In this document: one piece after another, positions 45,940 through 55,511 of the stretch | Numbering within the stretch: the first letter of the stretch is position 1 | Layout: each line of letters begins with the position of its first letter | Source of the DNA: Pectobacterium actinidiae | Lineage (GTDB): Bacteria; Pseudomonadota; Gammaproteobacteria; Enterobacterales; Enterobacteriaceae | Length of the DNA stretch: 64,000 nt | NCBI RefSeq assembly: GCF_000803315.1 | Contig: NZ_JRMH01000001.1 | Span: 496,001 to 560,000, forward strand | Direction: 5' to 3' | The notes under the pieces: generated by a model | The model's database searches: none | What the model saw: only the letters and a program-made list of their open reading frames with translations | Told to the model about the DNA's origin: nothing | Made by a program: the position numbers and the translations under genes

Positions 45940-47703
45940 GTGGATATGATTACCCAACTCCGTCGGCGTCCGCTGGCGGAGGACATTGATTTACCTGACT
46001 CCGTTCCGCCTTTGCTGCGCCGCCTTTATGCGCAGCGCGGCGTTAAAGCAGCTCAGGAGCTGGAACATCGCCTAGGTGGTTTACTCGATTACCGTTTGCT
46101 TAGCGGCATTGATAAAGCGATTGATCTGCTGCAACACACGCTGGCAGAGAAGCGCTGCATCGTCATCGTTGGTGACTTTGATGCCGATGGTGCCACCAGC
46201 ACCGCGCTCACCGTATTAGCGTTGCGCAGTATGGGCGGCGTGAACGTGAAATATCTGGTGCCGAATCGTTTTGAAAACGGCTACGGGCTAAGCCCGGAAG
46301 TGGTGGCACAGGCTGCTGCGCTGGGTGCGGAAGTGATTGTGACCGTTGATAACGGGATCTCTTCTCACGCGGGAGTAGAGGATGCGCATCGGCGCGGTAT
46401 CGCGGTGCTGGTGACCGATCACCACCTGCCGGGTGAAATCTTGCCTGCTGCTGACGCTATAATTAACCCCAATTTGCCTGACTGTCAGTTTCCCTCCAAG
46501 GCGCTGGCGGGGGTGGGCGTCGCGTTTTATCTGATGATGGCGCTGTTCGTGCGCCTGCGTGATAGCGATTGGTTTTCGCAACCTTTGTTTACGCAACAGG
46601 GGCTAGCGAAGCCGAACCTCACCGAATTACTGGATCTGGTCGCGCTGGGCACGGTAGCTGACGTGGTGCCGCTGGATGCCAATAACCGAATTCTGGTTGC
46701 ACAGGGGCTGAACCGCATTCGTGCGGGCGAGTGTCGTCCGGGCATTCGTGCGCTGCTGGAAGTAGCTAACCGCGATGCCAGCCAATTGGTCTCCAGTGAT
46801 TTAGGCTTTGCGCTTGGGCCACGATTGAACGCCGCCGGTCGATTACACGACATGAAAATCGGTGTTGAGCTGCTGCTCAGCGATGACATCGTACAAGCAC
46901 GCCTCCTTGCCAACGAACTGAATGACATGAATCAGGACAGGCGGGAGATCGAACAGGGAATGCAGGCAGAAGCGCTGCGCCTGTGTGAGTCGTTGGAGCG
47001 TACTCGTACTGAGCTGCCCTACGGGCTGGCGATGTATCACCCGGAGTGGCACCAGGGCGTCGTTGGTATTCTGGCTTCGCGCATTAAAGAACGCTTTCAT
47101 CGACCTGTGATTGCCTTTGCACCTGCGGGCGACGGCATGCTGAAAGGCTCAGGGCGCTCCATTTCCGGTCTGCACCTGCGTGATGCGCTGGAGCGGCTGG
47201 ATACGCTGTACCCCGGTATGATGGACAAATTCGGCGGACACGCGATGGCGGCAGGGCTATCGCTACATGAAGATCGGTTCGACGATTTCCGTCAGCGCTT
47301 CGGCGAACTGGTTGGCGAATGGCTCGATCCGTCGCAGCTTGAAGGCGTTGTCTGGTCTGATGGTGAACTGGCTCTGCCGGAGCTGGATTTGTTATCGACG
47401 GCAGAAATGCTGCGCTACGCGGGGCCGTGGGGTCAGTCATTTCCCGAGCCGACGTTTGATGGTTGCTTCCGTATTCTGCAACCGCGTCTGCTGAAAGAAC
47501 GCCATTTGAAAGCGATGTTTGAGCCGATAGGCGCAACAGGCGCTGTGCCGCTGTTAGATGGCATTGCGTTCAATGTCGATACCACCCTCTGGCCGGATCC
47601 GAGCATTAAAGAAGTCGAAATGGTGTACCGGCTGGATATTAACGAGTTTCGCGGTAAACGCTCGGTGCAATTGATGATCCAACATCTGTGGCCGCGCGCG
47701 TGA
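45940..47703 (+). CDS. recJ: Single-strand-specific 5'-3' exonuclease RecJ
   Basis: A 587-residue DHH-family exonuclease used in RecF recombination, mismatch and base-excision repair. The metal motifs are VVGDFDADGATSTA, TVDNGISSHAG, VTDHHLPG and LVALGTVADVVPLDA; the DHHA1-like part has FGGHAMAAGLSL and the OB domain follows. The frame opens with GTG at 45940; an in-frame ATG at 45946 is the alternative. The ribosome binding site is weak, consistent with low expression, and translation may couple to dsbC. Confidence 0.97.
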   Translation: MDMITQLRRRPLAEDIDLPDSVPPLLRRLYAQRGVKAAQELEHRLGGLLDYRLLSGIDKAIDLLQHTLAEKRCIVIVGDFDADGATSTALTVLALRSMGGVNVKYLVPNRFENGYGLSPEVVAQAAALGAEVIVTVDNGISSHAGVEDAHRRGIAVLVTDHHLPGEILPAADAIINPNLPDCQFPSKALAGVGVAFYLMMALFVRLRDSDWFSQPLFTQQGLAKPNLTELLDLVALGTVADVVPLDANNRILVAQGLNRIRAGECRPGIRALLEVANRDASQLVSSDLGFALGPRLNAAGRLHDMKIGVELLLSDDIVQARLLANELNDMNQDRREIEQGMQAEALRLCESLERTRTELPYGLAMYHPEWHQGVVGILASRIKERFHRPVIAFAPAGDGMLKGSGRSISGLHLRDALERLDTLYPGMMDKFGGHAMAAGLSLHEDRFDDFRQRFGELVGEWLDPSQLEGVVWSDGELALPELDLLSTAEMLRYAGPWGQSFPEPTFDGCFRILQPRLLKERHLKAMFEPIGATGAVPLLDGIAFNVDTTLWPDPSIKEVEMVYRLDINEFRGKRSVQLMIQHLWPRA

Positions 47704-47809
47704 ACCACATACGGTGGGCAGAAAGTCTATAAACCGGGCGTTTTATCCGCTAGAATGGCGGGTTACATCATTCCGTTGTCAACGACTTAACGTAAGAATA
47801 TAAAAAATC

Positions 47810-48908
47810 ATGTTTGAAATTAATCCGGTAAAAAACCGCATTCAGGATCTGTCTGAACGTAGCGCCGTTCTTCGGGGGTATCTTTGACTATGATGCCAAG
47901 AAAGAACGCCTTGAAGAAGTAAACGCCGAGCTGGAACAGCCTGATGTCTGGAATGAGCCTGAACGCGCTCAGGCATTGGGAAAAGAACGCTCTTCGCTGG
48001 AAGCTATCGTCGACACCATCGATCAACTGGCTCAGGGGCTGGAAGATGTGAATGGTCTGCTTGAGCTCGCAGTGGAAGAAGACGACGAAGACACCTTTAA
48101 TGAAACCTCGGTAGAACTAGACGCGCTGGAAAATAAATTAGCCCAGCTTGAATTCCGTCGCATGTTCTCCGGCCAGTACGACAGCGCGGATTGCTACCTG
48201 GATATTCAGGCGGGTTCTGGCGGTACGGAAGCGCAGGACTGGGCCAGCATGCTGGTGCGTATGTACCTGCGTTGGGCGGAAGCCAAAGGGTTTAAAACCG
48301 AAATTATTGAAGAGTCAGACGGTGACGTGGCGGGGACGAAATCTGCCACCATCAAGATCATCGGTGACTATGCATTTGGCTGGCTGCGTACCGAAACCGG
48401 CGTACACCGCCTGGTGCGTAAGAGCCCGTTCGATTCCGGCGGCCGCCGCCACACCTCATTCAGCTCCGCGTTTGTCTACCCGGAAGTTGAGGACGATATC
48501 GATATCGAAATCAATCCAGCCGACCTGCGTATTGACGTGTACCGCGCATCGGGTGCGGGTGGTCAGCACGTTAACCGGACAGAATCCGCGGTGCGTATTA
48601 CCCATATTCCGACCAACATTGTCACGCAGTGTCAGAATGACCGTTCCCAGCATAAAAACAAAGATCAGGCGATGAAGCAGCTGAAAGCGAAGCTGTACGA
48701 GTTTGAGATGCAAAAGAAAAATGCTGAGAAACAGGCGATGGAAGACAACAAATCTGACATCGGCTGGGGCAGCCAGATTCGTTCCTATGTTCTGGATGAT
48801 TCGCGCATCAAAGACTTACGTACCGGGGTGGAAACACGTAACACTCAGGCTGTACTGGATGGCGATCTGGACAAATTTATTGAAGCAAGTTTAAAAGCGG
48901 GGTTATAA
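47810..48908 (+). CDS. prfB: Peptide chain release factor 2, expressed by programmed +1 frameshift
   Basis: RF2, 365 residues when decoded through the frameshift. Translation starts at ATG 47810 ([17 protein letters not shown]) and reaches an in-frame TGA at codon 26 (47885-47887); the ribosome shifts +1 at CTT-TGA-C and continues as [12 protein letters not shown] to 48908. The internal Shine-Dalgarno-like CGGGGG lies just upstream (47873-47878). The stop-recognition motif SPF is at 205-207 and GGQ at 250-252. Residue 246 is Ala (YRASGAGGQ), the common active form, rather than the Thr of E. coli K-12. RF2 scarcity at UGA promotes the shift, giving autoregulation. Confidence 0.98.
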
Positions 48909-48916
48909 GAATTCAC

Positions 48917-50434
48917 ATGGCTGAATCACAATCACAGGGTGCCGATCAGGCGCAAGATCTGAATAACGAATTAAAAACGCGTCGTGAAAAGCTGGTGGCG
49001 CTGCGTGAAACCGGGATTGCCTTCCCGAATGATTTCCGCCGTGACAGCACGTCCGATCGTCTGCACGCTGAGTTCGATGCCAAAGAGAACGAAGAGCTGG
49101 AAGAACTGGGCATCGAAGTGACTGTTGCGGGTCGTATGATGACCCGTCGCATCATGGGTAAAGCCTCTTTCGTGACCTTGCAGGACGTTGGCGGTCGCAT
49201 TCAGCTGTATGTTTCCCGCGACGATCTGGCGGAAGGCATCTATAACGAGCAGTTCAAGAAGTGGGATTTGGGCGATATTCTCGGCGCGCGCGGTAAGCTG
49301 TTCAAAACCAAAACGGGCGAGCTGTCTATCCACTGCACCGAGCTGCGTCTGTTGACCAAAGCGCTGCGTCCGCTGCCGGATAAATTCCACGGTCTGGCCG
49401 ATCAGGAAACGCGTTATCGTCAGCGCTATCTGGATCTGATCGCTAACGATGAATCTCGCAATACCTTCCGCATCCGTTCCAAAGTGATGGCGGCGATCCG
49501 TAGCTTCATGGTGGATAACGGCTTCATGGAAGTCGAAACGCCGATGATGCAGGTGATCCCTGGCGGCGCGTCTGCCCGTCCGTTCATCACGCACCATAAC
49601 GCGCTGGACATCGACATGTACCTGCGTATCGCACCGGAACTGTACCTGAAGCGTCTGGTTGTGGGTGGTTTTGAACGTGTGTTCGAGATCAACCGTAACT
49701 TCCGTAACGAAGGCGTTTCCCCGCGTCACAACCCTGAATTCACCATGATGGAACTTTATATGGCGTATGCCGATTATAAAGACCTGATTGTGCTGACGGA
49801 AAACCTGTTCCGTACGCTGACACAGGACGTGCTGGGCTCGACGACGGTGGAATACGGCGACCAGACATTCGACTTCGGTAAGCCGTTCGAGAAGCTGACG
49901 ATGCGCGAAGCGATCTGCAAATACCGTCCTGAAACCAACGTTGCCGATCTGGACGATCTGGAGAAAGCGACCGCGATCGCCCAGTCTCTGGGCATCAAGA
50001 TCGAGAAAAGCTGGGGTCTGGGCCGCATCGTGACCGAGATCTTCGAAGAAACGGCAGAAAGCAGCCTGATTCAACCGACCTTTATCACCGAATATCCGGC
50101 TGAAGTGTCACCGCTGGCGCGTCGTAACGATCAGAATCCAGAAATCACCGATCGCTTTGAGTTCTTCATCGGCGGCCGTGAAATCGGTAATGGCTTCTCC
50201 GAGCTGAATGATGCTGAAGATCAGGCAGAGCGTTTTGCTCAGCAGGTGAATGCCAAAGATGCGGGCGATGACGAAGCGATGTTCTACGACGAAGACTACG
50301 TGACCGCGCTGGAACACGGCCTGCCGCCAACTGCGGGTCTGGGGATTGGTATCGACCGTATGGTGATGTTGTTCACGAACAGCCACACCATCCGCGACGT
50401 TATCCTGTTCCCTGCGATGCGTCCGCAGAAGTAA
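48917..50434 (+). CDS. lysS: Lysyl-tRNA synthetase
   Basis: A 505-residue class IIb synthetase. The N-terminal OB-fold anticodon-binding domain includes [23 protein letters not shown]. Motif 2 is [20 protein letters not shown] and motif 3 is [15 protein letters not shown]...[13 protein letters not shown]. It begins 9 bases after prfB, the conserved prfB-lysS operon, and ends at a strong terminator. Confidence 0.98.
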   Translation: MAESQSQGADQAQDLNNELKTRREKLVALRETGIAFPNDFRRDSTSDRLHAEFDAKENEELEELGIEVTVAGRMMTRRIMGKASFVTLQDVGGRIQLYVSRDDLAEGIYNEQFKKWDLGDILGARGKLFKTKTGELSIHCTELRLLTKALRPLPDKFHGLADQETRYRQRYLDLIANDESRNTFRIRSKVMAAIRSFMVDNGFMEVETPMMQVIPGGASARPFITHHNALDIDMYLRIAPELYLKRLVVGGFERVFEINRNFRNEGVSPRHNPEFTMMELYMAYADYKDLIVLTENLFRTLTQDVLGSTTVEYGDQTFDFGKPFEKLTMREAICKYRPETNVADLDDLEKATAIAQSLGIKIEKSWGLGRIVTEIFEETAESSLIQPTFITEYPAEVSPLARRNDQNPEITDRFEFFIGGREIGNGFSELNDAEDQAERFAQQVNAKDAGDDEAMFYDEDYVTALEHGLPPTAGLGIGIDRMVMLFTNSHTIRDVILFPAMRPQK

Positions 50435-50456
50435 GTCTGCTTTAGCTGAACCTTTT

Positions 50457-50484
50457 AAACCGGTGCCACTGCACCGGTTTTTTT
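50457..50484 (+). terminator. Rho-independent terminator of prfB-lysS
   Basis: A 10-bp stem AAACCGGTGC/GCACCGGTTT with loop CACT is followed by a run of T residues ending at 50484. It lies 23 bases after the lysS stop. Confidence 0.9.
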
Positions 50485-50546
50485 ATGGGGGCTATCCGGC
50501 ATCTCATCATCGCGATTTTCCCCGCGCATTCTGTGATTGTTGTCTG

Positions 50547-51353
50547 ATGACGGAAGATGCTATTTTCAGGCATTCATTCACTGTGGGAACCCTCATCATG
50601 ATGACGTACCGCGATGCCTGGTTCGAACTGGCATTGTTGACCAACGGCCGCAGTTTTCCACGGCATACGCACGATGAGTTCGTCATCAGCGCCAATCTCA
50701 GCGGATTGGAAACGGTCTGGCTGGATGGAGAGACCTTCGTTGCCACCAACGATATGGTGACGACCTACAACCCCGATCAGCTACAGGGCAGTGACAACGC
50801 GCTTGACCGTTGGCAATGTGCCTCGCTGTACGTTCACCCACGGGCATTCGAGCATTATTTCCACCAAACCTTTCGCTTCTCACGGGGCTGGAACCCGTCG
50901 GCGCAATTGGCATCCGAATTAAAACAGATGGTCACCTCTGATTTGGACGATAGCACGCGTCAGGAGCGCATTATCCTGCTGCTCGCAGGGTTGATGGAAA
51001 ACCAACATCATGTTCCGTCTCAGGGTCAGGTCAAAGAAGCTGAGCGGATCACGCGGATCAAAGACGGCTTGCTGAACGATCTCAGCGATGTCCCCACGCT
51101 CGACCAGCTCGCGCAGCAGGAGAACCTGTCGGTCGCCCATCTGGTGCGCTCATTTAATCAGGCGGTCGGGCTGCCGCCGCTGGCATGGCTGATGCAGCGA
51201 CGTATGTGTAAAGCGCGAGAACTGCTGCGGCAGGGCACGGCGATTAGTCAGGTTGCGGGCGATGTTGGGTTTGCCGATCAGGCGCATTTCACTAAAGCCT
51301 TCAACCGCTATAACGCGATGACGCCGGGGCAGTTCCGTCGTATCAATTTTTGA
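50547..51353 (+). CDS. AraC family transcriptional regulator
   Basis: A protein of up to 268 residues with an N-terminal cupin-like domain (SFPRHTHDEFVISANLSGLETVWLDGETFVA) and a C-terminal pair of helix-turn-helices (LDQLAQQENLSVAHLVRSFNQAVGLPPLAWLMQRRM; ISQVAGDVGFADQAHFTKAFNRYNAMTPGQFRR). The start is uncertain: ATG at 50547 or the pair at 50598/50601, none with a strong ribosome binding site. A LysE-family exporter gene follows 63 bases on, and regulators of this type commonly control such exporters. The effector is unknown. Confidence 0.88.
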   Translation: MTEDAIFRHSFTVGTLIMMTYRDAWFELALLTNGRSFPRHTHDEFVISANLSGLETVWLDGETFVATNDMVTTYNPDQLQGSDNALDRWQCASLYVHPRAFEHYFHQTFRFSRGWNPSAQLASELKQMVTSDLDDSTRQERIILLLAGLMENQHHVPSQGQVKEAERITRIKDGLLNDLSDVPTLDQLAQQENLSVAHLVRSFNQAVGLPPLAWLMQRRMCKARELLRQGTAISQVAGDVGFADQAHFTKAFNRYNAMTPGQFRRINF

Positions 51354-51416
51354 CAATACAGGGTTTCCTTTGGGCTCTACACTCGCCTTAATTGCTTAAC
51401 GCTCGAAGGGAATACC

Positions 51417-52100
51417 ATGCTGTTAGTTGTCTTCACGGGGATACTGCTGTCCCTGTCACTTTGTCTCGATCTGGGAATGGTCAATACTGCGATTATTAAC
51501 CGTGGGCTGCGGCACGGGGCGCGTTCGGCATTTTATATCGGGCTGGGTTCCTGCTTCGGCGATCTGTTTTATGCGACGCTGTCGGTGCTGGGGTTGGCGG
51601 TGGTCTTTAACCTGACGCCTGTGCGCTGGGTGCTATGGATTGGCGGGGGACTGATTCTGGTCTGGATGACGTTCAGTATGGCGCGTGCGGCATGGCGAGA
51701 CTATCAGGTTAAACGCTTCGCCGACCTGTCTGCGACAGCGAATGCGGCGGATTTTACTGCGCCACCCGCGCGGTATACCGAGTTTCTCAGCGGCGTCGGC
51801 ATGGCGCTGGCGTCACCGACGGCGTTACTGTGGTTTGCGGCGATCGGCGGCACGATTATTGCGCAGTCTACTGATGGCTCAGCCTTCATGATCAGTCTGT
51901 TTCTGTTGGGCTTTTTCGTTGGCGGCATACTGTGGACGTTCTTCCTTGCCGTGCTGGTAAAGTACGGTCAGCGCCTGCTGAAAGAACGGATCTCATTCTA
52001 TTGCAGCCTGATCTCTGCGCTGCTCTTTGCCTACTTTGCCTGGCACGTTATTTCCAATGGTTATGAGACGCTGTTTCTGCCGCTCTCAACAGCTGCATAA
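51417..52100 (+). CDS. LysE family amino-acid exporter
   Basis: A 227-residue membrane protein with about six helices. The family start is VVFTGILLSLSLCLDLGMVNTAIINRGLRHGARSAFYIGLGSCFGDLFYA; GGGLILVWMTFSMARAAW and the MALASPTALLWFAAIGG loop are typical of LysE/RhtB translocators. It would export an amino acid or related metabolite. AAGGGAA lies before the ATG. It probably forms a unit with the preceding AraC gene. Confidence 0.9.
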   Translation: MLLVVFTGILLSLSLCLDLGMVNTAIINRGLRHGARSAFYIGLGSCFGDLFYATLSVLGLAVVFNLTPVRWVLWIGGGLILVWMTFSMARAAWRDYQVKRFADLSATANAADFTAPPARYTEFLSGVGMALASPTALLWFAAIGGTIIAQSTDGSAFMISLFLLGFFVGGILWTFFLAVLVKYGQRLLKERISFYCSLISALLFAYFAWHVISNGYETLFLPLSTAA

Positions 52101-52136
52101 CCGGGTAAAAAATCAGCGCTTTGCCGGGTTTTTTAC

Positions 52137-52164
52137 TTGCTCGGCAACGGCATAGCGCTATAAT
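52137..52164 (+). promoter_or_regulatory. Promoter of tRNA-Gly
   Basis: A -35 element TTGCTC and a perfect -10 TATAAT are separated by 16 bases, 17 bases before the tRNA start. Confidence 0.75.
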
Positions 52165-52181
52165 GCCACGCGCTTCCCCGT

Positions 52182-52255
52182 GCGAGTGTAGTTCAATGGT
52201 AGAACGGCAGCTTCCCAAGCTGCATACGAGGGTTCGATTCCCTTCACTCGCTCCA
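52182..52255 (+). tRNA. glyU: tRNA-Gly (CCC)
   Basis: A 74-base tRNA: acceptor GCGAGTG paired with CACTCGC, D-arm GTTCAATGGTAGAAC, anticodon loop TTCCCAA (anticodon CCC), T-arm GGTTCGATTCC and an encoded CCA. E. coli has a single tRNA-Gly(CCC), glyU. Confidence 0.97.
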
Positions 52256-52364
52256 AAAATACCTCCTCAGTTCTCCAAACTCAACAAAACCCAGTAATGA
52301 CAAGGCTTAGCGCGAATACTGAGTCGTTCAGGCGAAAACCGCGTCTATCAAAATCGATACCCTA

Positions 52365-52706
52365 GTGCGTAGTGTAAGTATCCCGATTAGCGTTACCGAT
52401 GCATGGGTGCTTGATCAGCGGAATGAGGAGACCTCTCGACTTTTGGGAATTAATCCGCAAACGTCGAATGGTTCTTGGCGGGAGGCGATCGGGAGCGGGT
52501 TAGTTCCAGGTTCATGGGTTAACGCAGATCGTGCAAGGGCCAGTGGCGCTGACGGCATTATTGATTGTTCCCGAAACATTTCTAATGGATGGCATCTTTG
52601 CCTCTTCAGGTGGAATGAGCCAGAAACGCCGCAGGTAAAAGTTTGCGGCGATCCAATCAACGTTTCACTTCCCCGCTTTAATCACCGTCGTCGTCCAACT
52701 CGGTAA
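52365..52706 (+). pseudogene. RES-domain (NAD+ phosphorylase toxin) remnant, C-terminal part
   Basis: A 113-codon frame opening with GTG and no ribosome binding site. It resembles the C-terminal half of a RES-domain toxin: GSWREAIGSGLVPGSW, ADRARASGADGIIDCSR with the RES serine, and GWHLCLFRWNEPETPQVKV. The N-terminal half with the Arg and Glu of the active site is missing: a stop at 52320 closes the frame and the next sequence upstream is the tRNA. No Xre-type antitoxin gene is adjacent. It overlaps the 3' end of the convergent DUF1176 gene by 42 bases. Likely a relic of an element that used the tRNA-Gly gene. Confidence 0.6.
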
Positions 52707-53732
52707 ATCCCAGGTGCCACCGAGTTGGATCATGCGGCATGAACCAGTGGTCGATACGCTGCTTTGCTGGAATGTTTTGCCATCCCATGTCCAGGATTCA
52801 TAGCTCATGCAGTCTGCGAGTCCGCGCCCCTTATGCACAGAGGTAATTTCACCGTTTTCGTAATCTGTGCCATCTATCGTTACAAGCTGCGGTTGCGTCT
52901 GCATGGCGTTATCGATGACCCAGTAGGCGTAGCCTTCGTTATACGCCGCGCGCCAGCAAAGTGTGCTGAGTAGGGAGTGGCTGTCATTTAGAGGAGTAAG
53001 TTCAATAGGCTCCGCTTTTTGACCATCCTGCGGGTGCAATCTATCGCAATCATCATTGAGCGTTTTAAGCAGTTTAGGCTGGATAGCCGACTGTTCTGCG
53101 TCTGTCAGAGTCCGTGATGGCTCCTGCTTCGCGACTGCTGCGTAGATGACGGGGGCGGCGACGGCAGATAACGCACTACTTTTATTTCCTGTTTTGGTGA
53201 TGGCGTCCGGTGTGCCGATACGACCTTGTTTCTCATCCATCTTTAACAGCACCGCGTAAGCTCCGGCTCCAGACAGCTCGGATACGACGCCATTGTGGCG
53301 AAAAGCCACTTTCCCGCTTCCTTTTAGTGCCTGTAATACGATAGGTATTTGCTTCTCATTGAGCTGCCAGAGATTGTCTTTGATTGGCGTGAGCAGGCCT
53401 TTATTCGCGCCATCAACGGTTAGCGTGAGTGGGGTGCCTTTAGGTATCGCCTGATATACCTCTGCGACCATGACGTCTGCCGCTATTGGCGTATTCTGCC
53501 CGGCATGACGCGTAAGAAGCAGTGAAACGCCGGGAACATCGTTCTCTTCTCCCGCATACTGTTCTTCTGACGAGTAACCTGCGGCTCGGCACGTCAGCGT
53601 GTTATCACAGACCACTTCCCAGTCTTTATGAGAGAAAGTGCTATCGGCGAGCGTTGTGGCAACGGCCAAAGCAGGGATACCCGCGATAAGAGCAGTGAGC
53701 ACAGAAAAGCGGGAAGAGAGAGAAAAAGTCAT
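52665..53732 (-). CDS. DUF1176 periplasmic protein
   Basis: A 355-residue exported protein with signal peptide MTFSLSSRFSVLTALIAGIPALAVA. The DUF1176 features are STFSHKDWEVVCDNTLTCRAAGY near the start and WRAAYNEGYAYWVIDN and GLADCMSYESWTWDGKTF near the end. Several conserved cysteines suggest disulfides. The family has no established function. AGGAT lies 9 bases before the ATG at 53732. It appears to be a single-gene unit. Confidence 0.85.
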   Translation of the reverse strand: MTFSLSSRFSVLTALIAGIPALAVATTLADSTFSHKDWEVVCDNTLTCRAAGYSSEEQYAGEENDVPGVSLLLTRHAGQNTPIAADVMVAEVYQAIPKGTPLTLTVDGANKGLLTPIKDNLWQLNEKQIPIVLQALKGSGKVAFRHNGVVSELSGAGAYAVLLKMDEKQGRIGTPDAITKTGNKSSALSAVAAPVIYAAVAKQEPSRTLTDAEQSAIQPKLLKTLNDDCDRLHPQDGQKAEPIELTPLNDSHSLLSTLCWRAAYNEGYAYWVIDNAMQTQPQLVTIDGTDYENGEITSVHKGRGLADCMSYESWTWDGKTFQQSSVSTTGSCRMIQLGGTWDLPSWTTTVIKAGK

Positions 53733-53943
53733 ATTTATCTGATCCTTGATGGTGTTGTGGCTGATTATCACGCCTGTAGTAGCATGGATAATATATACGT
53801 ATTCTGGCAATGCGTGAGGAAGAGCCGTTTTAGGGGGGACTGAATGGGCGCGGTATGATCGTGCGGCTACAGGGATATCACCCTAGCCGCACTCTCGGAG
53901 AGAACGTTTCACAGATAGCCAATGCGTATTTGGTCCGTGGTTT

Positions 53944-54699
53944 TTACCCGCGGTGTGCCCAATGCGTCATTTTCTTCTCGATAAAAGCGAAGATTTCATA
54001 CATCACGACGCCCATGGCTCCGATAACCAGTAACCCGGCGAAGACGAGCGCCATGTTCATATTGGAGCTGGCCGACATCATCAAGTAACCAATGCCTAAA
54101 TTGGACGCGACCGTTTCCGAAATCACCGAGCCGACAAATGCCAGCGTGATAGCCACTTTTAACGACGCAAAGAAATAGGGCTGAGAGCGAGGCAAACCGA
54201 CTTTTTTCAGTATATCGAGACGGGAAGCGCCGAGTGAACGCAAAACGTCTTCCATTTCGGGTTCCACGGTTGCCAAACCCGTTGCCACATTGACAACGAT
54301 AGGGAAAAAAGAGATGAGAAAGGCGGTCGCGATGGCCGGTATGGTGCCAATGCCAAACCAGACGACCAGTACCGGAACAAACGCCACTTTGGGGATAGAG
54401 TTAAACCCGACCAGCAGCGGATAAACTGCTTTGTAAACCAGTGACGACGCTCCGACGGCGACGCCTAGCAACACCCCCACGACGACCGCCAGTGCAAAAC
54501 CCACTAGCGTAGTATAAAGGGTTTGCAGCGAGTGGGCGGCGATAGGCTGCCAGTCGGTGATGAGCGAACGGTAGACGTCGCTTAATGAAGGAAAGAGGTA
54601 GCTTGGCACCTCTAATCCGACCACCAGCATTTGCCAGATCCCGCCCAGTAACAGCAGAAGTCCCCAGGGGGCGAGTCTTATCAGTGTTGCACGTGACAT
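53944..54699 (-). CDS. ABC transporter permease, SsuC/TauC class
   Basis: A 251-residue permease with about six helices (BPD_transp_1). The coupling loop is MEDVLRSLGASRLDILKKVGLPRSQPYFFASLK. It is the last gene of the hpxO-binding protein-ATPase-permease row. Its class carries sulfonates, pyrimidine precursors, nitrate-like anions or purine-related compounds. The setting in a purine-degradation cluster suggests import of a purine or a urate-pathway intermediate, which is inference. Confidence 0.9.
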   Translation of the reverse strand: MSRATLIRLAPWGLLLLLGGIWQMLVVGLEVPSYLFPSLSDVYRSLITDWQPIAAHSLQTLYTTLVGFALAVVVGVLLGVAVGASSLVYKAVYPLLVGFNSIPKVAFVPVLVVWFGIGTIPAIATAFLISFFPIVVNVATGLATVEPEMEDVLRSLGASRLDILKKVGLPRSQPYFFASLKVAITLAFVGSVISETVASNLGIGYLMMSASSNMNMALVFAGLLVIGAMGVVMYEIFAFIEKKMTHWAHRG

Positions 54700-54715
54700 A
54701 GCGAGGCGTTCTCCT

Positions 54716-55492
54716 TTAGGTATGGCGTTGTGAAGAGATATGTTCACGCAGTTCAAATACATAGCGGGAAAACGTATCGGTGTAGGTAATCTGGAGATCG
54801 CGCGGGCGAGGCAAGTCGATCTCGCGGCGTGCCAGAATCTGTCCAGGGCGCGTGCTCATGACGTAGACGGTATCCGCCAGAAAGACGGCCTCGCGTAGAT
54901 CGTGCGTCACCAGCACCACGGTAAACGGTTCTTCCTGCCAGAGATCGCGCACCATGCACCACAGCTCTTCACGAGTGAAGGCATCGAGTGCGCCAAAGGG
55001 CTCATCCAGCATCAGCAGGCGCGGCTTATGAATCAATGCCCGGCAAATCGATGCACGCTGCTGCATTCCTCCCGATAACTCCCACGGATATTTGTGTTCG
55101 CATCCAGACAATCCTACCCGTTTCAGTAAGTCACGTGCCTGTTGCTCATATTCACGTCGTTTCGCCCGGAAGGTGGAGCGGTACGGCTCCACGATCTCCA
55201 TGGGCAACATGACATTCTCCAGCGTGGTGCGCCAGGGGAGTAAATTCGACGCCTGAAATGCCATACCGACGCACTTCTGCGGCCCGGCAACCTCACGGTT
55301 ATTGACGAAGACATAGCCTTCCGTTGGGGAAATCAACCCGGAAGTCAGCTTCATAAACGTTGATTTGCCGCAGCCTGACGGGCCGACTAGTGCGACAAAC
55401 TCATTTTCTTCAATACTGAAGTCGATCTCTTTGATCGCCAATTGGCTGCTGTTGTAGCCCAGGCTGACTTTCTCAAATTTAACGAAGCTCAT
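54716..55492 (-). CDS. ABC transporter ATPase, SsuB/TauB class
   Basis: A 258-residue ATPase: Walker A GPSGCGKST, Q-loop AFQASNLLPWRTTLENV, signature LSGGMQQRASICRAL, Walker B LLMLDEPFGALD, H-loop VLVTHDLREA. It sits 16 bases before the permease gene and 19 bases after the binding-protein gene, in one operon. Confidence 0.94.
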   Translation of the reverse strand: MSFVKFEKVSLGYNSSQLAIKEIDFSIEENEFVALVGPSGCGKSTFMKLTSGLISPTEGYVFVNNREVAGPQKCVGMAFQASNLLPWRTTLENVMLPMEIVEPYRSTFRAKRREYEQQARDLLKRVGLSGCEHKYPWELSGGMQQRASICRALIHKPRLLMLDEPFGALDAFTREELWCMVRDLWQEEPFTVVLVTHDLREAVFLADTVYVMSTRPGQILARREIDLPRPRDLQITYTDTFSRYVFELREHISSQRHT

Positions 55493-55511
55493 TCACCACC
55501 ACCTGAAGTGT

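Noticed and set aside
48971..50074. A 367-codon open frame antisense to lysS
   Set aside because: It is fully inside lysS on the other strand; composition (rich in His, Arg, Gln) is that of a mirror frame and no family is recognisable.
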